Assembly (NCBI RefSeq): GCF_000189635.1
Contig: NW_002476347.1
Span: forward strand, 17,832 to 81,831
Reading direction: 5' to 3'
Length of the DNA stretch: 64,000 nucleotides
From: Tetrahymena thermophila SB210
Taxonomy: Eukaryota; Ciliophora; Oligohymenophorea; Hymenostomatida; Tetrahymenidae
This document shows positions 1 to 13,700 of this stretch, piece by piece. A program made the translations under genes and the position numbers. Numbering within the stretch: position 1 is the first letter of the stretch; each line of letters begins with the position of its first letter. The notes below the pieces were generated by a model. The model searched no databases. It had not been told where the DNA came from and saw nothing but the letters and a program-made list of their open reading frames with translations.

Positions 1-3000
1 AATAAACTTTATTAATATCAAAAATACTAGTTATTTTATAGTGGTTTAAAAAGAATTAGTTTCTATTATAAAAGTAGATATTTAAAGCAATTATGAGCTA
101 ATTCAAGAAATTGAATAAAAATATTCTATTGTCTAAAAAGTACAAACAGCATAATCCTAAAATTTTGTTTATTTGAATTTAACTCTATCCTCATACAGGG
201 GCATAATTCACTCAACAATACCCTTATATTCTAATTCTAATAATAAATAAAATTGCTTTATTAACATTTAATAGAAAAATAGAGAACTAGAATATATTTA
301 TACAGAAATCTCTTTAAATTAAATAACTAAATAGCTTATAAACAGTAATTAAATGCTCTCCTAAATTTAAATTGACTATTATGATTAACAGTATATAGAA
401 GAATTAAATTTTATCTAATTAGAAAAATCATAAGTTAATTATAATCATGACTTAAACATAGTTTTATAATCAAATTAAGAACAAAGCAATATTTTTTGGT
501 TTAATAATAATATAGGAAATTCATATTAATATACATTTAATTTAATTATTAGATAAATGAGTCTATTTATAATTGATAGTATATAATTAAATTAAAATAA
601 ATAAATTAAACATTTACAGATGACAAATGTGACTCTCGATGTTGGAAACTAATTAAATTTAACAAATTTTGAAAGTGTATTATTACAAAATATACAATTT
701 TACCAAAGTTAAGGTAATAACTCAATAATAATAGAAAACTGCTAATTTGTAGTGATAGAAAATATATAAATAGATAGTATTTAAAGCAAAAATATGTTGT
801 TTACTTTAAATAATAACAGTCATGTTATTTTAAGACAGATTTACATTTAAAACTCAAATTAAAATAATATATTTTATTTATTTAACAACTAGATGGTTGA
901 GATAGAAGACATATCCATATAGCAATCAAATTACCTAAATATGTTTTAAATTAATTTAGGAAATAGTTTGAACGTAAATAATATTTAAATAAATTAAGGT
1001 TAAAATACAAGTCTATTATAAATTCTTGGTACTGTTGACTTAAAAATATAAAAAATAGAAGTAAATGAAAGCAATTAAATAAAATTAATAAAAATTAGCT
1101 CAGCTTAAATACAAAATCAAAAAATTTTACAAATGTAAAATGAAATAAGAAATTTAAAAATATTTAATTCAACAGATATTTTTTTATAAATTGATAGTGG
1201 GGCATCTAGTATTTACGATCTTGAATTTCTTAAATTGAATTATATTTAACATAGTTGCATTGTTATAAAAGCAAACGATGTAATTATGGATGATATTACA
1301 GTCAAAAATTCCATATCAAACTACTATAGTTTTATTTAAATATTTTAGTTTAATAATTTTAAAATATAAAATATTTATTGCTTTAGTAATGATTTACATT
1401 TTATTTCTTTGAACAGTTAGTTTTAGGGTGGACTAGCCTATATATTAAACTCTAAATTTATTAACTGTAATCTATAATTGAATGATAATTTAATCTATTT
1501 AATGGCTATAGATAACATACTTTTAGATTAAATTTAAATAAAAGATAATTTATTTAATAGTACTGATCGATCATCTGCTTTACTTATAATGGAATCCTAA
1601 ACAATAACTCTCACTAATTTTTAAGTAAAAAATAATACGAATATACTGGGATCGGGAGGTTCAATTTATGTTATTGAAAGCGTAAATATAACTATACAAA
1701 ATGGTATTTTTGTTTAGAATAAGTGCTTATATTTTTAAGGTGGAGCTTTATTTATTTAAAATATTTAGTATTGGACCTTATTAAACATTTACGATTCAAT
1801 ATTTTTATAAAATTAAGCTCTTTTTTCAACTGGAGGAGCAATTAGTGTTTAAAATACAGATATTATTATGGTAAATACATCAATTTCATAGAATAGAGCT
1901 GCTCTAGGTGGAGGCGTTTATTATCAACAAATGATACCATCTTTTATTCTAGACCTTAAATAGGGGTTAAACAATAATAATACAATTAAGAATAATTAAG
2001 CTCTAATATATGGTAAAAATTTGGGATCTACTTTAAGAAAAATTAGTATTAACATTAAGAACATTTAAATTCCAAAAGGAAGCTTTATTGAATAAGAAAT
2101 GGATAATGTTAAAATAAGTCTATTCAAGAGTGGATAGGTAATTTTATTAAATAAAATCTAATTACTAGATGAAGAAGATAACCCTATGTTTATTCCTAAT
2201 ATTGGCGAATCAGATTTCAACAAATTAACCTAAGATATATAATCTCAAATTAAATAAATTATTATTTCTTTGAAATGGGATCAATAAAATGATTAAATAT
2301 AGCTCTAAGGATAACTTTAATAATAAGAATTTGTAAATGGTGGATTTAATTTGAATGCGCAAGTTGTTTATTAACCATACAAAAGTATGGTTCTCTAAAT
2401 TGTTTCAAATTCAATTCAACAACTATAAGATTCATATGGAAATATTGTAATTTAAGATGGATAGTTAAAACAAAATATAACTATTGACTTTGCAAGTTGT
2501 TCTATAGGAGAAATTCAAAAAGATTAAGGCCATTCTATTGTGTGTAATTAATGTCCTGATGGAAAATATTCTTTAAATACTACAGATACTGATTGCTAGT
2601 AATGCCCTATAGCGGCAACTTCATGCTATGGCTCAGTAATAAAGTTAAAGAGTGGTTACTGGAGGGAAAGCGAGATGACAGATCAAATAGCTTATTGTTA
2701 GTATAATCCAATGTCATGCTAGTCTTAATCCAAAAACTCAAAGGTAATATAAAAATAATAATTCAAAAATTTAATTATAAAATAATTAAAAAATCTTTTA
2801 TTATTTTACGTTTAAGTTTTAAATATTAAGTTAACTTGTTAAATAACTATAAATAATATAAAGTATGGTTGTGTTGAAGGTTACGTAGGTACTCTTTGCT
2901 AATCTTGTGATATATATGGAGAAGTTTGGAAATAAAGATACTCTGAAATATTAAAACCAGGCCAATGCTCTATATGCGAAGAAAATGCATAACTTATCTT

Positions 3001-4782
3001 TGCCCAAAATTTAATAATATTTTTGCTAATTTCTACATATAATTTCTATATTTTAAAAAATATAATTTCAAAACTTTAATCAAAGCTAGCTGGCTATTAC
3101 ATTTAGAGGTTAGATATAATTTATTTAGGATCAACATGTAAATAATAAATATTATATTTACATTTTTTTAAATTTTTATCATATTAGTAAGTAAATTAGA
3201 TAGGCCATAAATAGTATCTAAAATTATGACAGACCATATTTAAATCTTATCATTATTAATATCCTTTTAGGTTAATATACCTATTTCGTTTTAATTACCT
3301 GTTTAGTTTTTAGGAAATTCTCTATAATATGCTAGTAAATCTATAAATTGCGTTTTTTCTAAGAAAAAACACTTACAGCCACTGTGGTTTTATTAATCTT
3401 TATGGTCATTTGCTTTACCTCTTATCTTATTAATTGTTTATATTACTGTTGGAATATTATATAGCATATTTAAAAAAAATAAAATTATGCTAAACTATAG
3501 AACTACAGCTTTTCTATTTATTTATTTTTACTTTTTACCTATGGTTATCACACTTTTAAGCAGGTCTATTAACTGCATCTAAATAGCAAATAAAGAATAT
3601 TTAGATATTGATATAAATATTTAATGCTTTGATGATAAGTGGCATAAACCTTTTATCTATTATTACTCAATACCAATGTTAACGATTTGGTTACTAGTAA
3701 TTCCTCTTTACTTATTAATAAAAATTAGAGACTTTAAAAATTAATAAAAGTCCTCTATATTTAGTGTATGTAAATATTCATTTATATTTGCAGGATACAA
3801 AGAAAAATTTTATTATTGGGAGTTCGGTAAACTAATCTATAAATCTCTGTTAATTTTTATTGGGATTATACTCTAATAACAGCCATTTCTAAAAGTAAAA
3901 TTTAAAAAATTATTAGAAATATTTTATAATAACTTTTAAAATATCAAAGGTATGCTTGTTGAATGGTTTAATATTTTTTTCATTTTACTTAATCTTCAAT
4001 GCTAAGCCATATTAGATATAAAGCTTTAACAATTCACTGTAGAAATCAACTTTGCTGTGCTCATATACTTTAAATCTATCTACTATTTATTAATAGGTTA
4101 ATAACGAAAATTTAATTTATTAAATAGTAATGATTGGCTTATTAATTATACCAAACCTTTTATTTATTCACTAGATATTGCTAGGTATAGTTTTTATTAG
4201 TATCTCAAGCGATAAAGATGATAGAAATATATTTCAAAAAATTTTATTTTCTTTAAAAAGTAATTTTCCAACTCAATTTGAAAACATTCAAATTGAAAAT
4301 AAGAAAAAAATAAAATATTTAATTAAATTTAAATAAGTAAAAAAAAAAATTTAAAAACTTATTTAATATTTAAAAAGATATGATTTTTATAGTTAATAAA
4401 CTTTGCAATCTCATTTTAATATACAAAGAAACTCACCTTAATAATAAACTACACAAAACATAAAATTATAATTAGATAAGCAAACTAATTCATAAGATAG
4501 CACCAAAAATCCATTTTTTTTAAAGATTAACTCATTAAATAAGATGAGAGATAAGTGGTCTTACTACAGTAGAAAAACTAGATTAAGTCCTTTAAGTATT
4601 TATTATTTTTATATTCTTAAAATATATTACTAATATCTTTAAAATATGTAGATAGAATTTAGAATGAGTCTAGTTAGGGAATGGAACTAACTTCAGAAAA
4701 ATTAAAATATACCTAAGAAGATGAGATCTGTTCAGTAAGCGCAACTAATGAAATTATCCATTAAAAAATTGAATATAATTGA
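1..4782 (+). CDS. Giant multi-pass surface protein, type A (A1), 5'-truncated by window edge
   Basis: This is the 3' half of a gene whose start lies left of the window. With TAA/TAG as Gln, reading begins at base 2. In-window exons are 1-2743, 2864-3137, 3188-3894, 3950-4595 and 4652-4782, with TGA at 4780-4782, giving 1499 residues. The first exon encodes a long Asn/Ile/Gln-rich beta-helix region with GGSI, GGALF, GGAI and GGGVYY turns (about 1655-1925). A Cys motif C..CPDGKYSLN follows near 2548. Exons from 2864 on encode several hydrophobic segments (for example around 3000-3060, 3400-3460, 3515-3570, 3650-3720 and 4130-4190) and a polar Gln/Lys-rich tail. The sequence is nearly collinear with A3 from about 25490 onward, exon for exon. 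It is probably a plasma-membrane protein with a large ectodomain. The ligand is unknown, and I do not recognise a named family beyond its component folds. Confidence 0.85.
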
Positions 4783-5127
4783 AATAATAAAGTTAATAAA
4801 AAAATAAGTAGATTACTTTTAATAGAAATTATTTATGTTTAATTAACTAACTATTAAATATAAGTAAAAATAAATTTGTGTTTTTTATATGAGTTTCTTG
4901 TCCAATTCAATTAGATAAATTTATATTTTTAAATGTTGAAAATAATATATAAAATTTTATTAAGTTAATTCATTTTGTCTGATGTCTTTTGACATATTTT
5001 AGTTATAGTTAATTTTAATTAATTAAATATCTGATCTTGTCAACCTAAGAGGCTCAAGCTTATTTCAGCAACAGATCTTCTTTTAATTAATTTAATTAAA
5101 AATTTTTTTTTCAGGTTTTAGAGTTTA
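4783..5127. other. AT-rich intergenic gap after A1
   Basis: No open frame or RNA gene is visible. The first roughly 150 bases resemble the 3' flank of A3 (from about 30420), including a shared GAGTTTCTT.TCCAATTC stretch, so the 3' flank was duplicated with the gene. A slightly less AT-rich patch at about 5035-5080 is not recognised. Confidence 0.5.
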
Positions 5128-6085
5128 TTTCAAGCAGATGCTTAAGCTGTTACAATATTTATTAGGATTCTTGTATTAATTATAATGAAAATTACTTTAT
5201 CAGTTCATAAAATAGTTCTACTTTCTAATAAAGCTGCTAAATAAGTGAAAGAAATATGTGTTTAATGTGATATTTTTAAATATGTCTTTAGTACAATGTG
5301 AGATTGACTCTTAATTTAGCTTAAAATAAGTGCTAGCTATAACAAAACACTTGCTAGAATAACATATCATATATTTTAGCCCCATATAATTAAGGCCAAA
5401 GCGTTATTAGTTGTCCTTCATCTTATTATTAGAATGAAACAACTAGAATTTGTGAAAAGACTGTTTAATGCATTTAAATACATGATTATTCTATTTCCTA
5501 TTTTGGTTAAAGGATATAGTACATAGAATAAATAAACAAGAAACAATATTTAATTAGAGCAATTCATTGCACATTCTTATTAATGGACAGTAATTTAAAT
5601 ATAATTTCATTCTAAATCTTACAAAATTTACCAAATTTTTATTCAATGTATATAGTATATGGTGAAGAATTGACTCTTTTGGAGGTTTTACGACTAATAA
5701 AAGTTTTGTTGTGTTTGATTTTGAGAATATGAATGTTTTTTTCAATCAAACTAATTTAGCTTACGATCAAAATGTTTAATATATAGATTATGCAAAATAA
5801 ATAGTTTTTCAAGGGTGGTATGATGCACTAAATTAAAATCTAAATAAATAAATTCTACCCAACAACTTTCTGATAAAATTTATTTAATTTGAATAGACAA
5901 CAAAGACAAACTATATTATACAAATAACTTTTATATTCTATGGTAAATTAATTTATTAATTAATAACACTTTTTTATTTTAAATAACATAATTTATATTT
6001 TTATTTAATTAATGATAATGGAGTTATAAGAAGATAGGTCATTAGCCATTTTAAATAAAACACTACATTACTCATATGTATCCTC
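5128..6085 (+). pseudogene. Decayed 5' end of a type B surface-protein gene
   Basis: The sequence matches B2 exon 1 from its Cys-rich part (from about 7858) through the segment just before intron 1, then intron 1, then the start of exon 2 (6015 on). It is broken. Part of the Cys-rich coding segment is missing (the stretch around 5240-5270 is shorter than in B2). Several Cys codons are changed, for example around 5170 and 5220. A second deletion around 5650-5690 removes sequence kept in B2, B4 and B5. No signal-peptide start is attached. After about 6085 the similarity to exon 2 ends. It is a host gene relic and probably untranslated. Confidence 0.75.
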
Positions 6086-6388
6086 ATTTTAATTATATTA
6101 TATTTTACTTTCTCTGTTTAGTGAGCTATATTATCTATATCCTTTTTACAATTAAAATATAAATAACCTTGGATTTTATGAATAGTTATTTTCATTATAT
6201 TTAAATTTTCCAAAAATAGATTGATTAAGTCAATTTTAGTTTTTTAATTAACTGCAAAAGAAATAAAATGAGCATTAGAAATTTATTATTATTTAAAAAA
6301 AAAACTAATCAAAGTTACTTTTAAAAATAAGAAGCAAATTTCTTAATCAAATTAAATAAGAGAAAAATTATTTATCCTTTTATAAAAA

Positions 6389-6475
6389 AATTGCTTATTG
6401 CTTTGATTTTAAATGTAGTAACTATTAAAATGTATAGGAAATTAATCATATGATCTTATTGCATAATGGCTTATA
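6389..6475 (+). pseudogene. Decayed signal-peptide-coding start of a type B gene, copy 1
   Basis: The stretch starting AAATTGCTTATTGCTTTGA aligns with the signal-peptide codons of B2 (7756-7840), including the later region around ATCATATGAT. The initiating ATG and the reading frame are lost. It lies inside the first unit of the 722-bp tandem duplication. Confidence 0.55.
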
Positions 6476-7101
6476 AATTTTATTAGGATAATAGAAAGCA
6501 CATATATAAGTTTGAATTTCTGATATTAAATATTTTAAAAATAAAATCTAATTAATTAATAATTAATGAAAATATTTACTGTAAATAACAGAATTAAAAA
6601 TATGTGAAACTCATTTTTTTTATAAATTTTAAAATAACGTTTATTATACTTAACTCTATTTTTAGAAATTAATTTATAAATTAATTATTCTTTTTTAATT
6701 TTTAATAACATAATTTATATTTTTATTTAATTAATGATAATGGAGTTATAAGAAGACAGGTCATTAGCCATTTTAAATAAAACACTACATTACTCTGTAT
6801 CCTCACTTTAATATTATTATTTCTCTGTTTAGTGAGCTATATTATCTATATCCTTTTTACAATTAAAATATAAATAACCTTGGATTTTATGAATAGTTAT
6901 TTTCATTATATTTAAATTTTCCAAAAATAGATACATTAAGTCTATTATTAGTTTTTTAATTAACTGCAAAAGAAATAAAATGAGCATTAGAAATTTATTA
7001 TTATTATAAAAAAAGCTGATAAAAATTCCTTTTAAAAAATAGGAAGCAAATTTCTTAATCAAATTAAGTAAGAGAAAGATTATTTATTCTTCTATAACGA
7101 A

Positions 7102-7165
7102 AATTGCTTATTGCTTTGATTTTAAATGTAATAACTATTAATGTATAGGAAATAAACATACATAA
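7102..7165 (+). pseudogene. Decayed signal-peptide-coding start of a type B gene, copy 2
   Basis: This is the second tandem unit's version of the fragment at 6389. It has the same AAATTGCTTATTGCTTTGA core and is shorter at its right end. There is no start codon or continuing frame. Confidence 0.5.
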
Positions 7166-7670
7166 CTAAGTTTTAATTTCTGATATTAAATATTTTAAGA
7201 ATAAAATCTAATTAATAATTAATGAAAATATTTACTGAAAATAATCGAATTAAAAATATATAAAACTCAATTTTATTTATAAATTTTAAAATAACATTTA
7301 TTATACTTAACTCTATTTTTAGTTTTTAAATTAACTAACTTCATAAGAATTTAGCCTATATAAAAAGACCACCTTTCCATTTAAATAATTGTTATAATTC
7401 TATTAGGATACTAGAAAGTGCATATCTAAATTTGAATTTCTGATATTAAATATTTTAAAAATAAAATCTAATTAATAACTAACAAAAATATTTACTGTAA
7501 AAAAAATCTAATTAAAAATATGAAACTCAATTTTATTTATAAATTTTAAAATAACTTTTATTATTCTTAACTTTAACTCTATTTTTAGTTTTTAAATACA
7601 CTATCTTCATATGAAATTAGCCTATATAAAAAGATCACCTTTCCATTTAAATAATTGTTATAATAAAATT

Positions 7671-7752
7671 ATCAAAAGTTCCTTTTAAAAAATTAGAAAA
7701 CAAATTTCTTAATCAAATAAAATAGAAACTTTAATTGAAAACCCTTAGGTAG
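7671..7752 (+). promoter_or_regulatory. Conserved 5' flank of B2 (candidate promoter / 5' UTR)
   Basis: About 80 bases just before the ATG are conserved upstream of B2, B4 and B5, including AATAGAAACTTTAATTGAAA close to the start. Conservation beyond the coding start suggests a shared leader or promoter, but recent duplication alone could also explain it. No defined factor site is recognised. Confidence 0.35.
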
Positions 7753-10700
7753 ATGTAGAGAATTGCTTATTTACTACTTTTTAATTTAAATTTAGTAATT
7801 GCGTTAAAATGCAAAGGTAATTAAATATATGATGCCATAGCATAGCAGTGCGTTGAATGTTCAAGCAGATGTTTAAGCTGTTACAATATCTATTAGGATT
7901 CTTGTGTTAATTGCAATGAGAACTTTTTTATGAGTTCATAAGATAGTTCTACTTGCTAATAAAGCTGCTAAAAAGGCGAAATAAATGATGAAAACTAACA
8001 ATGCGTTAAATGCTAAGTACCTGGGTGCGTTAAATGTGATATCCATTAAATATGTCTTTAGTGCGATGTGAATTTGACTCTTAATTCAGCTTAAAATTAG
8101 TGCTAGCTATAATAAAACATTTGCTAGAATAACATGTCATATATTCTAGCCCCATATAGTTAAGACTAATGCGTTATTAGTTGTCCTCCATCTTATTATT
8201 AGAATGAAACAACTAAAATTTGTGAAAAGACTATTTAATGCATTTAAGCAAATGATTATTTCATGCCCTATTCTGATAAAAGGATAAAATAGATAGAATA
8301 AATAAACAAGAATCAATATTTGGTTAGAGCAACTCATTGCACATTCTTATTAATGGATAATAATTTAAATATAATTTCAGTCTAAATCTTATAAAATATG
8401 CCAAATTTTTATTCAGAGTATATGTTTTTTGGCGAGGAAATGCTCTAAAAAAGTTTCATAGTTGGCTCTTTTGGAGGTTGTACAGCTGATAACAGTTTAG
8501 TTGTGTTTGATTTTGAGACTATGAATGTTGTATTCAATTAAACTAATTTAGCTTACGATCAAAATGTTTAATATATAGATTAAGCAAACTAAATAGTTTT
8601 TCTAGGTTTCAATGAAATTTATGACATATTTTGGTATGATGCACTAAATTATAATCTAAATAAATAAACTCTACCCTATAACTTTCTGATAAAATTTATT
8701 TAAATTGAAAAGAAGACAAAGACAAACTATATTATACAAATAGATTTTGTAAATTCTATGGTAAATTAATTATACATTTTTAATTTTAAATAACATATTT
8801 TATATTTTTATTTAATTAAAGATAATGGAGTTATAAGAAGACAGGTCATTAGCCATTTTAAATAAAACACTAAATTACTCATCTATATCCTCACTTTAAG
8901 TATAATAAAAATAAGATTTTTTAATCTAAATTGGTTAAATTCATGGTCTTGCGCAAGTATAAAAGATTTAATTTGATAATGATTTTAATCTTCAAATTTA
9001 ATCTGTTGAACTCCTAAACAATTCATATTCTAGAATTGTATATTATAGTAAGTAATTAAATTGCTTATTATAATATAATAATGATAACTAAAATTTAGAA
9101 ATAGCTATCCTAAATGATTAATCTGATTAAATCACGGAAACAATTCCAATAAACTTATATATAAAAGACTAATTTAGCTTTTAGGAAAATACTTTTTCTA
9201 ATTCCTCCTTCATTTTCTTTATCAATGATTCGTTATACTTTCTTAATATCACACAATATTTAGAAAAATATAGATACACAGATTAACTAATTTTAACTGA
9301 AAATTTACTGAAGTAAATTAAATCATCTTAAATAAATAATTAAACAACTATATCAAATATTATTTTTGAGGAAAATAATAATATTAGTATATTTTTAACT
9401 TAGATTTTAAATACAGATGATTCATTTTACTAATAAATAAGAGTATAATATTCCCCTATTACTTTTTAATACAAAATCTAATTTATAAATCCCCTACAAC
9501 AAGTAAAACTTTATTATGATAAAACAGATTAACCGAACTAAAATTAAATGATTATTTTCAGTAATTTAACTTCAAATTCTTTTAATCTATATGACGGAAA
9601 TTAGATTTACTTAAATTAATAAATTGGTAATATAAATATATAATATCCTCTCACTAATTTGTAAAAGAACCCAGGAATAAATACATAATTTATTTATTTT
9701 TATCTCTCAGACAATATTACCTAATTTGATAGAGTTGTAAATATTAATGAAAAATATTTTTTAGTAAGCTAAGTTATTGACACAATTGTATATGAATACA
9801 TATATAATTTAAATGAGTAGAAGTAGATATTATCTTATTAGTATGAAAGAGGTTATGGTTAATTAATGAGTAAATATTTTTATATTTCAAAGATTGAAAT
9901 TTTAATAATAATCGATGTTCCTTAAATTTATAATTTAAAAACATAACAAAATATTGTTGACAATCCATCTGAAAATTATTTTTCTCTGAGTAATTTTATA
10001 ATAATAAATGATATTTAAATTGCGTATTTAACTTACGATGAAGAATACTCATTACTTCTTTACTTAATTGATTTATAGACACACTAAATAATATAGATTT
10101 ATAATTTTGGTTATAGCTATTTATCATTTTGGACGATAAATAATGGAATTTATCCTTTAATATCTTAAAATAATTTAATATATTTGATAGATTATAACAA
10201 TAATTGCTATATTTTTTCATTAAGTTAATTGGAAGTATACAATTAAGTAATTCTTTAGATATATCCTATTAATCTTCCTTCTCTGGTCTGTAAAAAAACA
10301 AACGAAATATTCATTTTTAAGTAGTCTGATATATATATTTATTCACCTGATCTTTAAAGCTTATTAATTCTAAATTTAGGTATTTAATATCCTAACTAAT
10401 ATTTGTTAATCACATATAAGGATTTAGTGTATGATGATAAGTATGTTTATTTCTATGAATAAAATAATTTTCATAAGTTTGATATGGAATTAAGATAATT
10501 TGAATCAATACCATCAAAAACAAGTCTCAACTTATACCTATAATCCCAATTTAGTTTTTATTTTATAGAAAGCACTCAATATATTAAAAAATCTTAAGAC
10601 ATAATAGATACAAAAAATATGATTGTAGTGAAAACATCATATGAATAAGATAATTATCTTGGAAAAATTGTATTTGATGATAATACTTCAATCCACTGTT

Positions 10701-13700
10701 TTTAATCCAAATAAGGTGCTTATTGGTATTATAATTTGCTTAATTAACCATTTGATGTTTTAAATATAACATAATACTAAACGATATAAGATTAACAAAT
10801 TGAAAATAATTATATAGCTATTTATGATTAAAGCACAAAATAGTTATATATTTATAACTTTCTCAAAGGAATTTAGTAAATTTAAGTGATAGATATAGAT
10901 TTGCAAGTGAATCTTTAGATTAAAATCTTAGATTGGGATTTATTAAGATTTATTTATGTAATAAATAACACATTTTATTTATATGACTCTCAAAACAAAA
11001 CATAAATTTCATTAATCTATTAAGCCTAATACAATATATAGCAATATTAATATTGCTAATTACAAAATCTAATTGTATTTTTGACATAAAATTCTAATTT
11101 TTAAATCATAAATGTAATTAAAAATTTTAATTTATTTAAAGTTTATTTTTTTTTTAATATTATGTAGGTGAATGATGGAACAATTTCTGACATCATTCAA
11201 GTATCAAGTTTTGATTATTAAAACGTTTAAGACTAATTTTATTTAAACTGTGATTAAAGCTTATTTGTCGTTTACTATCCTGTGCTTTAAATTTTTGACT
11301 TGGGAACAGGCTAGCCTATTGCAGATTTTTTAAATGTAAAATAATAATTATTTTTGTTTAAATTCTATCAATTTTATATTTGAATTATAGTATTAATTTT
11401 TCTTAATTTTTCCAGTTACTTATACATCCCCCTGTATTAAGTAAGAACCCATCTACTCAAAAAAGAGATTAAATAAAGTGTAATCGAGGGATGGCATTTT
11501 ATAAATTCAAATAATAATAGAAAATTAAATAATATTTTTTTAGATTTAGCTTCTTAACTTTATTTATTAACCTAATTTTTAAGAGAATGTTAGAAGTAAA
11601 ATATATTAATTTAAAATATTTTAAAATAGGATAACTTACTTTCGTTAAATAATGCCTTAAAGAGCATCCCTATAGTTGATATAGATGGTTATTTGATCGT
11701 ATATTTTTATAGTCCAAATTCATTTTATTTTAGCCACAAAAACTATTTTACATAAAAATATATTTTTGAATTTAAGTAAAATTCCACAAATATTTATTAT
11801 GATTTAGATAATAACATATTAATTGGACTTGTTGGTGAAATAAACCAAATAAATATTGTTAATGCCACTGGTACTTTACAATGTTTTACATACGAAACTT
11901 CTAGCCAATTTAGTAAAGGTGCTTCTTACTATTATAAAAATTAAAACAGCTTAATTATAATTGATAACTCTCCTATAATATACCTTTTAAATTATTTGAC
12001 TAAAAGTATTACAACTTTTAGAATAAATATAAGAAATATTCAAGGAATAATCATGGATGAGTTTAAAAGTGTTATATTCATATACTAGGATTATTTTATA
12101 TCAGCCTTTTAGTTTCCTAGTATGTAATTTATGGAAACAATTTCTGTAAAAGATTTCAGTATAAATCCAATAAATTCAATATTTATAAATTTTAAGCAAT
12201 CAATACTCATAGCAGAAACTCAAGATTCAATAATTTCTTTTGATTTAAATGAGATTATTTATGCTAGTGAAATAAACCTCTTTCAATATCAGAATATTCA
12301 AACAATAATTTATGAAGAAAAATATTTGGTATATTATAGTACTGTTAATCTTTCTTTGAATCTTTTTAAAAACTCTTAGTTAATGGATACTTTATTATTT
12401 GATCCAGTACCATCTAATATATATCCATATTTTACATAACTCATATAAATTCCAAAAAATCAATTCATTTATCTAACATATAACAAGCTGAGTATTATTT
12501 AACCTGATTTGTTAAAAGAATAATTAAATTTAATTTAAAACATAACATTATAAGATTTTACTGACCACTACTTTTACGATAATCAATAAAATCAAATATT
12601 TCTATTTTATGATAGAATCTCTTCTTTATATAAAATAGATCTAACTAAAAATCTTCTGACTGAAATCTATCAAACTAACTTTTCTATAAATAATATAATT
12701 TAGACACTTATATTTAGCGATTACATTATTTTAATTTCACCTAAAATGATTTAAATTTTTAATTTTATTAAGTAATCTAATTACTAATTAACTTATTCTA
12801 ACAATTCAACTGTAAAATTTGCATTAAAACTTTAGAAAAAGAAGTTTTAAGATTACTAAAATAATTTGTGGAACATACCTTTTGAGTATGAAGAGAAATA
12901 AAATAGTAACGATCCTAGTACAAATGAATCTAAACAACTTTGTATAATACTATATTAAGAAAATTATTTTGAAATACAACTTCTTAATCTTGAATCCTAG
13001 AAAGTAGATTACTCAATAAAACAAGAATTTATCAAAATTACTAATATTGTTAATGATCCCTTTAGATAGTTGATATATGTCATTAATAATATTGGAACCA
13101 CTCAAATATTTAACTATTCTTTAAAAATGTTGTCTACTATTTAAAATGCTTGTATAAAATAAGCAATAATTTCCTATGATATGGATTTTATTTATTCTAT
13201 TTGCCCAAATGATGTAATCATTTATAATGCTCTAAGCTTTTAACCCTAATTTCCAACAATAAATTCGGGATTTTCAGAAATCACTAATTTCGTAAAATTA
13301 AATTACAATAATTATTTTATAGTCTTACAAAAAAGTAAAGTTAGCATCATAAAAATGAATTACAATAAAAGTTATGAATTGATTCAAGAAATAAATTAAA
13401 ATGATTAGAAATTGTAAAATATGTAAATTCAATAAGATTAAAATGGACTTGTTTATCTTGAGTTGATATTATCTTCCTATTAAAATATTTATCATTCAAT
13501 TATTCCTTTATCATAGAGTAAAATTTGTAGCATTATAATTCAATAATAAAATAGAATCTAAGAAAATATTTATACAAAAATAGCACTAAATTAAGCTTTT
13601 AACTCAAATTAATTCAGTTAATACATACCATCTCTCATAAGCATTCAGTATTATAATTAATAATACATTTAAGATATTGACTTAAGCTTATTATAAACTT

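Larger units (their letters stand above)
6014..7330 (+). repeat. Tandem duplication, about 722-bp period, made of type B gene ends
   Basis: The exon-2 start motif GATAATGGAGTTATAAGAAG occurs at 6014 and again at 6736, and the sequence after each copy runs in parallel. Each unit holds the first roughly 70 bases of exon 2, an AT-rich spacer, and a decayed copy of the signal-peptide-coding start. Two further partial spacer copies follow at about 7320-7670, up to the start of B2. The parts show that the array arose by repeated local duplication of the 5' end of a type B gene. Confidence 0.75.

Noticed and set aside
6829-7062. Minus-strand open frame of 77 residues in the 722-bp repeat.
   Set aside because: The other repeat copy does not preserve it, its composition is that of AT-rich spacer, and the plus strand here carries gene-end relics.
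9996-10220. Minus-strand open frame beginning MKKYSNYCYNL, with near-copies at 33626-33934 and 45031-45252.
   Set aside because: It lies antisense within exon 2 of B2, B4 and B5. Its conservation follows from conservation of the sense coding sequence, and no independent signals were seen.
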